Of a DNA stretch of 64,000 nucleotides, positions 28,177-35,868 are shown piece by piece. The stretch is from contig CAWCDT010000003.1 of assembly GCA_963794385.1 (NCBI GenBank), positions 1 to 64,000 on the forward strand. Reading direction: 5' to 3'. The translations under genes and the position numbers were made by a program. This DNA is from Gaiellasilicea sp963794385 (lineage in GTDB: Bacteria; Actinomycetota; Thermoleophilia; Gaiellales; Gaiellaceae). A model generated the notes under the pieces. The model did no database searches, was not told the origin of the DNA, and saw nothing but the letters and a program-made list of their open reading frames with translations. How positions within the stretch are numbered: the stretch's first letter is position 1; each line of letters opens with the position of its first letter.

Positions 28177-28763
28177 CGCACCGCGTTCGAGCGAACCGCG
28201 CCGGCCGCGACCGCCCGCACGAGCCCGACGTGCCGGCCCACGCAGGCACGTCCGTTCCGGGCGCTGGTCCGTTTGCCGTCGGCGACGATCGTCGCGTTCG
28301 CGGCGCGGGTGCGCTTGCCGGTGTCGTCGACCGCCTGGACGACGTAGCAGTTGCCCGGCAGCCGCTGCAGCTCGAGCGTCGGCGGGCCCCCGGCCGGACC
28401 GAAGCTCGCGTAGTACCAGAGCACGACGTCGCCGTCCTTCAGCGTCACCTGGTCGGCCCCGACGGGAGGCGAGACGCCGTTCACCTTGAAGACCCAGCCG
28501 GCCGTGCCGGCCGCGGCGTACTTGCCGATCTGGTTCACGTAGTTCCCGAACGACGCGGTCGCGACCGAGTAATGGAACTCACCCGCCACGCTGGCGAGGT
28601 CGAGCGCCTGGAGGGCGTTGTCGGCCGCGAGCCGCGGCTGGGCGGGGCCGTAGATCGTCGTCGTCTTGCCTTCGACCCGGATCTGGACGTTCGCCGCCAG
28701 CGCGCCGCCGGGCACGACGAGGACGGCGACGAGCGCCGAGAGAGCAATGAGCCTGCGAAGCAC
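28173..28763 (-). CDS. Secreted DUF4430 protein, first gene of the riboswitch operon
   Basis: GTG at 28763 follows a strong GGAGG ribosome-binding site and the riboswitch. A signal peptide (LIALSALVAVLVVPGGALA) precedes VQIRVEGKTTTIYGPAQPRL, GNYVNQIGKYAAAGTAGWVF, KVNGVSPPVGADQVTLKDGD, VVLWYYASFGPAG. This is the DUF4430 pattern (WxFKVNG, KDGDxVxWYY). A Cys pair (NCYVVQ and GRACVGRH) lies in a C-terminal tail. About 196 residues, soluble or wall-associated. I infer corrinoid capture from the riboswitch and the ECF neighbours. Confidence 0.82.
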   Translation of the reverse strand: MLRRLIALSALVAVLVVPGGALAANVQIRVEGKTTTIYGPAQPRLAADNALQALDLASVAGEFHYSVATASFGNYVNQIGKYAAAGTAGWVFKVNGVSPPVGADQVTLKDGDVVLWYYASFGPAGGPPTLELQRLPGNCYVVQAVDDTGKRTRAANATIVADGKRTSARNGRACVGRHVGLVRAVAAGAVRSNAVR

Positions 28764-28796
28764 GAATCCTCCTTCCGCGAGGGGTTCGGAGCTTGG

Positions 28797-28956
28797 AAGC
28801 GCGGCAGGTCTTCTGACTCGGGGCTCCCCCTCTGCGGCCTTCCCAGCCTGGCGGCCAGTGGCGTTTCCGCGTCGGGCTTCTCCCCTCACAGCGGCGGGAC
28901 CGTCCCGGAATCGCACCGGGTTCCCTCACCGTGCTTCGTGGTTGGAGGCGCACCCT
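28797..28956 (-). promoter_or_regulatory. Cobalamin riboswitch
   Basis: On the minus strand the sequence contains the conserved blocks of the adenosylcobalamin riboswitch in order: GAGGGAACCCGGTGCGATTC, CGGGACGGTCCCGCCGCTGT (with GA following), and near the 3' end GAGTCAGAAGACCTGCC. Between them are the usual variable hairpins. It lies about 35 bases before the first DUF4430 start with a GGAGG site between. Binding of B12 would turn off the downstream six-gene operon. Confidence 0.95.
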
Positions 28957-28967
28957 ATCATCGCGGG

Positions 28968-29309
28968 GTGCCAGCTTCCGTCGCGCTCCGGCTGTGGTTG
29001 CCGGTCGTCCTCTGGGCGGCCGTCATCTTCGCGTTCTCGTCGGTTCCCGACCTCGGTACCGGCCTCGGCGGGTGGGATCTCCTGCTGCGGAAGCTCGCCC
29101 ACGCGGCCGAGTTCGCGCTGCTCGGCGCGCTCCTCATGCGCGCGGTGCGAGAGGAGCTGCCGGCGCTTGCGCTCGGGATCGCCTACGCCGCCTCGGATGA
29201 GCTACACCAGCATTTCGTCAGCGGCCGGGTCGGCTCCCCGCTCGACGTCCTGATCGACTCGGTCGGCGTCGCGACCGGCGTCCTCCTCTGGCGGCGGTAC
29301 GGGAGATGA
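28968..29309 (+). CDS. VanZ-like membrane protein
   Basis: The 113-residue protein has four hydrophobic segments. VanZ-family landmarks are WAAVIFAFSSVPDLG, LLRKLAHAAEFALLGALLMR and AASDELHQHFVSGRVGSPLD, including the conserved HAAEFALLG and DELHQ. VanZ-like proteins are associated with glycopeptide resistance or surface polysaccharides, mostly without known activity. The GTG start lies only about 12 bases from the divergent riboswitch. Its stop overlaps the next ATG (ATGA). Confidence 0.9.
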   Translation: MPASVALRLWLPVVLWAAVIFAFSSVPDLGTGLGGWDLLLRKLAHAAEFALLGALLMRAVREELPALALGIAYAASDELHQHFVSGRVGSPLDVLIDSVGVATGVLLWRRYGR

Positions 29310-29716
29310 CGCTCGCCGTAGAGCTGGACGTCCTCGGCGACACGCGGCCGCTCTGGCGGGACTGGCTCGCCGACGCGGGGCGCGTGCTCGACGTCGAAGG
29401 GCTGCCCGACGACCGGGCGGCCGCCGCCGCCGAGCTCGACGCACGCGGTGCCGGCAACTGGCGCACGCTCCTCGAGCGGTTCGCCGAGGACCGCGCTGCC
29501 GTCTACCTCCGCCCCGCCGCCGACGTGAGCGCGGCACTACGTCGTCTGCAAGCCGAGGGGACGCGCATCGTCGTCTTCACCGACGCTCCCGTGGAGCTGG
29601 CGCACGTCGCGCTGGCACAACTCGGAGCGACACGACGGATCGAGCGCCTCGAGGTCGGCCCGCCCCCGGCCGGTGCAACAGTCATCCGCAGCCGCGCCGA
29701 GCTCTGCTCTCGGTAG
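29306..29716 (+). CDS. Small HAD-like protein
   Basis: The 136-residue product starts MTLAVELDVLGDTRPLWRDW and contains LRRLQAEGTRIVVFTDAPVE, LAHVALAQLGATRRIERLEV, which resembles the second and third motifs of haloacid-dehalogenase phosphatases (T/S-D-A, then a Rossmann strand). The usual DxDGT nucleophile is reduced to ELDVLGDT, so catalysis is uncertain. It is translationally coupled to the VanZ-like gene by a four-base overlap. Confidence 0.55.
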   Translation: MTLAVELDVLGDTRPLWRDWLADAGRVLDVEGLPDDRAAAAAELDARGAGNWRTLLERFAEDRAAVYLRPAADVSAALRRLQAEGTRIVVFTDAPVELAHVALAQLGATRRIERLEVGPPPAGATVIRSRAELCSR

Positions 29717-29725
29717 ATTCACGCC

Positions 29726-29938
29726 GTGGACGCAAGAGAGATGCCCGACCGCCAGCTCGACGCGGTGCTCGAGCGGCTCGACCGCATAGCCGACGAGCTG
29801 GCGCGGCTGAACCGCCAGGCCGAGCTCGGCGAGGGCTTCCAGCTGCTGGCACGCGAGCTGCGAAACCTGAACGAGTCGCTGAACGCGCTCGCCTACGCCG
29901 CGCTGGGCCAGAGCCCGCGCGTGCGCCGCGCCAAGTAA
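29726..29938 (+). CDS. Small helical hypothetical protein (70 aa)
   Basis: GTG at 29726 opens VDAREMPDRQLDAVLERLDR, then IADELARLNRQAELGEGFQL, LARELRNLNESLNALAYAAL and a basic tail RVRRAK. It is predicted to be almost all helix with heptad-like Leu spacing, possibly a short coiled coil. I recognise no family. It ends inside a palindrome shared with the convergent MBL gene. Confidence 0.6.
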   Translation: MDAREMPDRQLDAVLERLDRIADELARLNRQAELGEGFQLLARELRNLNESLNALAYAALGQSPRVRRAK

Positions 29939-29954
29939 CAGACTGTTACTTGGC
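29930..29954. terminator. Perfect palindrome at convergent gene ends
   Basis: GCCAAGTAACAG and CTGTTACTTGGC form 12-base arms around one A. The palindrome contains the TAA stop of the 70-aa gene on the plus strand and the TAA stop of the MBL gene on the minus strand, so both proteins end with the same Ala-Lys-stop sequence. It may act as a bidirectional terminator, or as a binding site. Confidence 0.6.
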
Positions 29955-30750
29955 CACGCGCTCGAGCGCGCGGGCGTAGCGCTCGGCGGAGCGGCGGACG
30001 ACATCGGAACCGTCCCGCGGGACGAGGGTGTTCCACCAGGCGCCGAGAATCCGGTCGAACGGCCATGGCTCGAGCGCCGCCGCGATCCGCTCGACTTCCT
30101 CTGCCGGGAGCGGGATGAGGTTGGGGTAGCTCCACATGAAGCTGACGAAGCGGCGGTCGGGGATCACTTGGACGATGTCGCCGGAGAGCAGCGTGCGCCG
30201 CGGGGCATCGTGCAGCACCGTCCCGCCCGGGAAGTGGCCGCCCAGCCGCAGGAGCGTCAGGCCGCCGAAGAGCTCGCGCGCGTCACCCGACCAGAGCTCG
30301 ATCGACGTCGTCGGGCCGCATGATCCACTCGCGGTCGGCCTCGTGGAGCAGGATCGGCACGCCTCCGAGCGCGCGGCTCCACTCGACCATCCCGGTGTAG
30401 TAGTGCGGATGCGAGATCGCGATCGCACGCACGTCGCCGCGAGCGCGCACCGCCTCGACCGCGGCGTCGTCGACGAGGGGGATCATGTCCCAGAGCACGT
30501 TGCCCTCACCCGTCTCGGCGACGAGCAGGCGCTGCCCGATCGCGACCGCCGGCTCGATCCCGACGCCGAGATAGCCGGCCTCGTCGCGCACCTCGCAGCG
30601 ATGCTCGGCGCGAAGCTCCTCGAGCGTCGTCCAGCGCTGGCCTCGGAGGCCGACGTACTGGCGCTCGTCCTCGCAGACCGGGCAGCGCTCGGGCGGCGCC
30701 TCACTCGCCGCGAACTGCGCGGCGCACGTGACGCAGATGTAGTGCGTCAC
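29946..30750 (-). CDS. Rubredoxin-like zinc ribbon plus metallo-beta-lactamase-fold hydrolase, one frameshift
   Basis: The N-terminus YICVTCAAQFAASEAPPERC then PVCEDERQYV forms a four-Cys ribbon. The rest is a degenerate MBL fold: AIAISHPHYYTGMVEWSRAL in place of the usual HxHxDH, VPILLHEADREWIMRPDD, then after a shift near 30,310 FGGLTLLRLGGHFPGGTVLH and TLLSGDIVQVIPDRRFVSFM. Such proteins are annotated as hydrolases of unknown substrate. The start GTG at 30750 shares GTGA with the stop of the sugar dehydrogenase gene. Length about 265 residues. Confidence 0.82.
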
Positions 30751-31832
30751 GGAGTCAGCCGGTAGATCGTGCCGCCGTGCGAGACCGCGTAGAGCTCGCC
30801 GGCCGCATCCTCGCCGAACGACGTGAGGCCCTCGACTCGGAACGGCTCGCGCCGCAGCCCCCGCGCTTTCCCGTCCTGGATCGTGAGGCTCCAGACGATC
30901 CCGCTGCAGTAGTCGCCGTAGATGTAGCGGCCGCGCAGCGAGGCGTTCGAGCCGCGGTAGACATAGCCGCCGGTCACCGAGCACCCGTTGCTGTGGCTGT
31001 ACTCCGCGACCGGGAAGATGAGCTTTCCCGGGCCCGGCGACTTGCTCTCGTACCGCTCGCTCCCCTCGTAGACGTCCCAGCCGTAGTTCTCGAGCCCCGA
31101 GCTCGACCTCGGCAGGTAGTTGATCTCCTCGAGCTCGCCCTGACCGACGTCGCCGATGTAGAGGTCTCCGTTGGCGCGGTCGAACGTGAAGCGCCACGCG
31201 TTCCGGAGGCCGATCGCCTCGATCTTGAGCCCCCTCGTGGCAACGTTGATCGAGAGGAGCTTGCCGAACAGCGAGCGCATGTTCTGGGAGCGATTCTCCG
31301 GATCGCCTCCCGCACCCCCGTCGCCGATCGTGAAGTAGAGGCGGCCGTCCGGGCCGAACACGAGCTGGCCGCCGTTGTGGTTGCCGTACGGGTCGTCGCT
31401 GAAGAAGAGCCTGCGCGCCGTCGCCGGCAGCGCTCTCGTCCCGTTCGAGCGGTACTCGACGACGCGCGTGTCGCCGCCGCGGTCCGTGTACTGGACGTAG
31501 AACCGCGGGTTCCGTGGGTACTGCGGGTGGAACGCGACCGAGAAGAGCCCCTGCTCGCCGCCCGAGAGGACCTGCGAGCTGATGTCGAGGAAGGGAGCCG
31601 CGCGCAGCCTGCCGCGGTCGGCGATGCGGATCACGCCGCCCTGCTCGACGACGTACAGCCGGTTCCGCTCGCTGCGCGGAGCAGTGACGTAGACGGGCTC
31701 GTCGAGGCCGCTGAGCACGGCACGAGGTCGGAACTGGGATGCGTCGGAGCGATCCGACTCGTCACGTGCCGCACCGGCGGCGCATGCGGTCACGAGCGCG
31801 CCGATGGACGCAAGAAGGAGCAGGGGCCGCAT
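30747..31832 (-). CDS. PQQ-dependent sugar dehydrogenase-like lipoprotein
   Basis: The 361-residue product has a lipoprotein signal (LLLLASIGALVTACAAG), so it is anchored outside the cell. The six-bladed propeller of the soluble glucose/aldose dehydrogenase family is visible: VLSGLDEPVYVTAPRSERNR, GEQGLFSVAFHPQYPRNPRF, YGNHNGGQLVFGPDGRLYFT (then IGDGG), IEAIGLRNAWRFTFDRANGD and TGGYVYRGSNASLRGRYIYG. These use pyrroloquinoline quinone, though many homologues have unknown substrates. It is divergent from trkA and coupled to the MBL gene. Confidence 0.88.
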   Translation of the reverse strand: MRPLLLLASIGALVTACAAGAARDESDRSDASQFRPRAVLSGLDEPVYVTAPRSERNRLYVVEQGGVIRIADRGRLRAAPFLDISSQVLSGGEQGLFSVAFHPQYPRNPRFYVQYTDRGGDTRVVEYRSNGTRALPATARRLFFSDDPYGNHNGGQLVFGPDGRLYFTIGDGGAGGDPENRSQNMRSLFGKLLSINVATRGLKIEAIGLRNAWRFTFDRANGDLYIGDVGQGELEEINYLPRSSSGLENYGWDVYEGSERYESKSPGPGKLIFPVAEYSHSNGCSVTGGYVYRGSNASLRGRYIYGDYCSGIVWSLTIQDGKARGLRREPFRVEGLTSFGEDAAGELYAVSHGGTIYRLTP

Positions 31833-31895
31833 CGCGGCTCACGATACCCAACTGCCACCCGGGCACTGGGTGGTAGGCGAAGTAACCTCCGCAAC

Positions 31896-33218
31896 GTGAA
31901 CATCTTCGTCATCGGCGCCGGCCAGGTCGGGGCGACGATCGTCCAGGCGCTCCACGACGAACATCATCTGACCGTGCTCGACCTGGATGAGTCGCGGCTG
32001 ACCGCGCTCGCGACCCGGTACGACGTCGCCACGGTCGAGGGGAACGGGGCGAGCCGAAGCGTGCTCTCGGGCGCCGGGATCGCCGACGCCGACCTCCTGA
32101 TCGCGTGCACGTCACGCGACGAGTCCAACATCGTCGCGGCGATGATCTCGAAGGCGATCTCGCCACGGACGACGACGATCGTCCGGACGTCGAATCCCGA
32201 GTATCTCGAGGTGTGGCGGGAAGGGCAGCTCGACGTCGACTTCATCGTCTCCTCGGAGACCGAGACCGCGTACGCGATCTCGCGGACGATCGGGGTGCCC
32301 TCGGCGCGCCAGACCGATCTGTTCGCCGAAGGTCAGGTGCAGCTCGTCGAGTTCGACGTAGACGAGCGCGCGAGCACGCTCGTCGGGGTTCCGCTGCGGG
32401 ACGCGAAGCTCCCCGAGGACTCACGCGTCGCCGCGATCATCCGTGGCGCGGAGATGCGCCTGCCGGGCGGCGACGACGTGATCCAGCCCGGCGACAGGAT
32501 CGTCGTGATCGGATCGCCGCAGGCGGCGCAGGCCTGGGGCGAGCTGATCGCCCCCGGCACGGGCAAGGTGCACGACGTCGTCATCTACGGCGCAGGCCGC
32601 GCCGGGACGGCGATCGCGCGGCTGCTGCTCGAGCAGAGGATCGGCGTGCGAATGATCGAGGCGTCACTCGAACGGGCTCGGATCGTCGCCAACGAGCTGC
32701 CCGGGGCGCGCGTCTATCACTCGACCGGGCTCGACCCCGACTTCCTCGAGCGCGAGCGGATCGCGGACGCGCAGGTCTCGATCTTCGCCATGCGCGACGA
32801 CATGAAGAACCACTTCGCCGCCACGCTCGCCAAGGTGCACGGCGCGCGGTTCACGATCGCGGTCGTCAACGAGTTCGCGTCCGTCGAAGTGTTCGAGCGG
32901 GCCGGTGTCGACGTCACCGTCAACCCCCGCCAGGTCACCGCCGAGGAGATCGTCCGCTTCGCCCACGACCCACGCACACAGCAGGTCGCGATGCTCGAGG
33001 GCGACCGCTTCGAGGTCCTCGACATCACGACTCGGGCCGACAGCGAGTACATCGGACTGAGGTTCAAGGACATGCCGATCCGCGGGGCGCTGATCGGGGC
33101 GATCGTGCGCAACGGCGAGGCGGTCTTTCCGCGCGGCGACGAGATATTGCGTCCCGGAGACCGGGCGATCATCTTCACCGAGTCGAGCCGGGTCCCCCAG
33201 GTCGAGAAGGCCCTGTGA
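31896..33218 (+). CDS. trkA: Trk potassium uptake regulator TrkA (two RCK units)
   Basis: TrkA binds nucleotides and gates the TrkH potassium channel. Two TrkA_N/TrkA_C units are visible in 440 residues: FVIGAGQVGATIVQALHDEH with ALATRYDVATVEGNGAS, and VVIYGAGRAGTAIARLLLEQ with LPGARVYHSTGLDPDFL. Both Rossmann GxGxxG motifs are intact. The start is the GTG at 31896 just before the first beta strand. It overlaps trkH by four bases (GTGA), so the two are co-translated. Confidence 0.95.
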   Translation: MNIFVIGAGQVGATIVQALHDEHHLTVLDLDESRLTALATRYDVATVEGNGASRSVLSGAGIADADLLIACTSRDESNIVAAMISKAISPRTTTIVRTSNPEYLEVWREGQLDVDFIVSSETETAYAISRTIGVPSARQTDLFAEGQVQLVEFDVDERASTLVGVPLRDAKLPEDSRVAAIIRGAEMRLPGGDDVIQPGDRIVVIGSPQAAQAWGELIAPGTGKVHDVVIYGAGRAGTAIARLLLEQRIGVRMIEASLERARIVANELPGARVYHSTGLDPDFLERERIADAQVSIFAMRDDMKNHFAATLAKVHGARFTIAVVNEFASVEVFERAGVDVTVNPRQVTAEEIVRFAHDPRTQQVAMLEGDRFEVLDITTRADSEYIGLRFKDMPIRGALIGAIVRNGEAVFPRGDEILRPGDRAIIFTESSRVPQVEKAL

Positions 33219-34756
33219 CGACGATCGAGCGCGGCGGCGAGCTGATTCGCCGGCCGCCGCTCCTCGCCGTCGACGTCCGCGGTGCGCTCCACGTCGTCGG
33301 CGTGCTGATCGCCTACCTCAGCCTCTCGACCCTCGTCCCGACCGCCTTCGCGCTCGGCTACTCCGAGTCGCCCTGGCCGTTCCTCCTCGCCGGTGCGATC
33401 GTCGGCGCAGCAGGACTCGCGACCGCCCGGATGACGCGCGGCGAGCACCGGCTCGGAATCCGGGAGGGCTTTCTGGTCGTCTCGCTCACCTGGCTCGTCG
33501 CGGCCGTGTTCGGCGCGCTGCCGTTCCTCCTCTCGGGAGATCCTCAGCTCGACCGGCCGGTGGATGCCTACTTCGAGGGCATGTCGGGCTTCAGCACGAC
33601 CGGGGGCAGCCTCGTCACCGACGTCGAGGCCCTGCCGCGCAGCCTCGCGATCTGGCGCCAGCTGATGCAGTGGTTCGGCGGCATCGGGATCATCGTGCTG
33701 GCGCTGGCAGTGCTGCCCCGGCTCCGCGTCGGCGGCCGCCAGCTGCTCGAGCACGAGATGCCCGGCCCGGAGATCGAGACGCTGAGCATGCGCATCCGCG
33801 ACACGGCGCAGCGCGTCTGGGTCCTCTACATCGGCCTCACTGCCACGCTCTTCGGGATCCTGCTGGCGATCGGGCTGAGCGGGGCCGACGAGGAGATGAC
33901 GCCGTTCCAGGCCTTCGCGCATTCCCTGACCACGATCCCGACCGCCGGCTTCTCGACGAAGAACCGCTCCCTCGAGGTCTTCGGCCCCGTCACTCAATGG
34001 GTCATCGTGGTCTTCATGATCCTCGGCGGGATCAACTTCGCGCTCATGTACCGCGCGATCGTCCGGCGGCAGCCGCGGGCGGCGAGCCGGGACCACGAGC
34101 TGCGGCTCTACTTCGCGCTGCTCGCTCTCGGCTGCGTCGTGCTCACCCTGGAAGTCGTGACCGAGGACGTCCTCGCGGGCGAGGCGGCGATCCGGGGCTC
34201 GGTGTTCACCGCGGTCTCGACGATGACGACGACCGGATTCTCGATCGCCGACTACAACACCTGGCCGACGCTGGCGCTGATGACGATCGTCGGCCTGATG
34301 TTCGTCGGGGGGTCGGCCGGCTCGACGACGGGGTCGGTGAAGGTCGTGCGCCACCTGCTGCTCGGGAAGATCCTCCGCCGCGAGATCGACCAGACGCTCC
34401 ACCCGGAGGTCGTGCTGCCGATCCGGCTGAACCGCCGCGTCGTCGACGAACGGACGCTGCGCGCGGTCTCCTCCTTCATCCTCATCTACATCGGGATCTT
34501 CATCCTCGGCGCGGCGGCGATCGCGATCGACGCCGCGCGCACCGGCCTGGAGGTGTCGGTCCTGGACGCGATCTCGATCTCCGCGAGCATGCTCGGGAAC
34601 GTCGGCCCCGCGTTCGGGCTCGGCGGCCCACTCGGATCGTTCGAGCCCTTCAGCGACGTCTCGACGATCGTGATGACCGGGCTGATGTGGCTCGGCCGGC
34701 TCGAGGTGCTGCCGATCGTCGTTTTGCTCTCGCGCCACTACTGGCGCAACGCGTAG
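33215..34756 (+). CDS. trkH: Trk-type potassium uptake channel TrkH
   Basis: The 513-residue membrane protein has the four-fold M1-P-M2 repeat. Selectivity-filter loops are YFEGMSGFSTTGGS, SLTTIPTAGFSTKN, TAVSTMTTTGFSIAD and SASMLGNVGPAFGLGG, each with the conserved Gly. FVGGSAGSTTGSVKVVRHLL follows the third filter, as in Ktr/Trk proteins. The GTG start at 33215 overlaps the trkA stop. It converges on a minus-strand RCK gene 13 bases away. Confidence 0.95.
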   Translation: MTTIERGGELIRRPPLLAVDVRGALHVVGVLIAYLSLSTLVPTAFALGYSESPWPFLLAGAIVGAAGLATARMTRGEHRLGIREGFLVVSLTWLVAAVFGALPFLLSGDPQLDRPVDAYFEGMSGFSTTGGSLVTDVEALPRSLAIWRQLMQWFGGIGIIVLALAVLPRLRVGGRQLLEHEMPGPEIETLSMRIRDTAQRVWVLYIGLTATLFGILLAIGLSGADEEMTPFQAFAHSLTTIPTAGFSTKNRSLEVFGPVTQWVIVVFMILGGINFALMYRAIVRRQPRAASRDHELRLYFALLALGCVVLTLEVVTEDVLAGEAAIRGSVFTAVSTMTTTGFSIADYNTWPTLALMTIVGLMFVGGSAGSTTGSVKVVRHLLLGKILRREIDQTLHPEVVLPIRLNRRVVDERTLRAVSSFILIYIGIFILGAAAIAIDAARTGLEVSVLDAISISASMLGNVGPAFGLGGPLGSFEPFSDVSTIVMTGLMWLGRLEVLPIVVLLSRHYWRNA

Positions 34757-34769
34757 CACGATTCGATCC

Positions 34770-35438
34770 CTACCTGCGCTGCTTGAACAGCGCGCGGCGG
34801 AGCTCGTCCTCCTTGCCGGGCTCGAGCACGGCGAGCACCTGGTCGCCGGGGCGCAGCACGGTCCCGTCCTCGGCCAGCTCGGACCGCCCCTTGCGCATGA
34901 CCGAGATCAGGCGGGCGCCGTCCGGCAGTCGCAGGCCCGCGATGCGCTTCCCGGCCACCGGCGAGTCGGCATCGATCTGCAGCTCGACGATCTCGAGGTT
35001 CTCCTTGCGCAGCTCGAGCAGGTGCACCAGCCCGTGCTCGGGCACCTCGTGCTCGACGAGGCCGAGCACGTTCGACGTGGCGCAGACCGTCTGGTTGATC
35101 CCGAGCAGGTCGAAGTGCTCCTGGTTGCGCGGGTCGTTGACGCGGGCGATCACCTTCGGCACGCGATAGCCCTCGCTCGCGAGCTGGCAGATGATCAGGT
35201 TGTCCTCGTCGTCGCCGGTGACCCCGAGCACGAGCTCGGGCGGCCGCGCGATCCCGGCGCGCTCGAGCACGTGCAGCTCGGTGGCGTCTCCGAGCAGCAC
35301 CTGGTGCTCGAACTCGTCCTGCAGCTGCTCGAAGCGATAGGGGCGCTGCTCGATCATCGTGACCTCGTGGCCCATGCCGAGGAGCGAGCGGGCCACGTTC
35401 GACCCCACCTTCCCGCCGCCGGCGACGATCGCGTACAT
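34770..35438 (-). CDS. Single-unit TrkA/KtrA-type RCK protein (copy a)
   Basis: This 222-residue protein has one RCK unit. The N-domain MYAIVAGGGKVGSNVARSLL, DEFEHQVLLGDATELHVLER binds NAD(H) or ATP. The C-domain (LEIVELQIDADSPVAGKRIA, VLRPGDQVLAVLEPGKEDEL) senses ligands such as c-di-AMP in other bacteria. Its ATG overlaps the stop of copy b by one base (TGATG). Two different half-size RCK proteins could form a hetero-ring. The neighbours suggest they act on the APC-type transporters upstream in the same operon. Confidence 0.9.
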   Translation of the reverse strand: MYAIVAGGGKVGSNVARSLLGMGHEVTMIEQRPYRFEQLQDEFEHQVLLGDATELHVLERAGIARPPELVLGVTGDDEDNLIICQLASEGYRVPKVIARVNDPRNQEHFDLLGINQTVCATSNVLGLVEHEVPEHGLVHLLELRKENLEIVELQIDADSPVAGKRIAGLRLPDGARLISVMRKGRSELAEDGTVLRPGDQVLAVLEPGKEDELRRALFKQRR

Positions 35439-35864
35439 CAGCTCTTCTGCTCCAGGAGTGGCGCGGCCTTGCGGACCGCGGCGGCGAGCGCCGAGATCGC
35501 CGTCTGCGTCGGGCAGACGGTGCGCAGCCCGCGAGCGGCGTAGAAGTCGGCTCGGGCCGGGTCGAGCACACGGACGACCACGGTCGGGACGGCCCACCGC
35601 TTCTCGACCACCTGGCCGATGACGAGGTTCGTGTTGTCGCCGTCGGTGGCGACGACGACCGCGTCCGCATCGGGCACGCCGGCGCTTGCGGAGGATCTCG
35701 GCGTCCATGCCGTGGCCGAGGATGAAGCCGCCGGCCCAGCGTGCCCCGAGCCGCGCGAGCGCCTCCTCCTGCTCGTCCACCGCCGTGACGTCCCAGCCGT
35801 CCTCGGCCAGGTCGCGCGCGACCGCCGACCCCACCCGTCCGCAGCCGATCACCACGAGCTTCAC
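35438..35864 (-). CDS. Single RCK N-domain protein (copy b), one frameshift
   Basis: It starts MKLVVIGCGRVGSAVARDLA, EDGWDVTAVDEQEEALARLG and, after a one-base shift near 35,690, continues PDADAVVVATDGDNTNLVIG, QVVEKRWAVPTVVVRVLDPA. The corrected protein is about 142 residues and is only the nucleotide-binding TrkA_N domain; the TrkA_C domain is missing. It lies between the APC permease and RCK copy a with overlaps or tiny gaps, so all belong to one operon. Confidence 0.85.
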
Positions 35865-35868
35865 GGCG

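Noticed and set aside
32105..34756. Long frames on both strands over trkA-trkH, apart from the genes themselves
   Set aside because: Their translations are Arg/Ala-rich or Asp/Glu-rich without motifs, while the trkA and trkH frames contain full family signatures.
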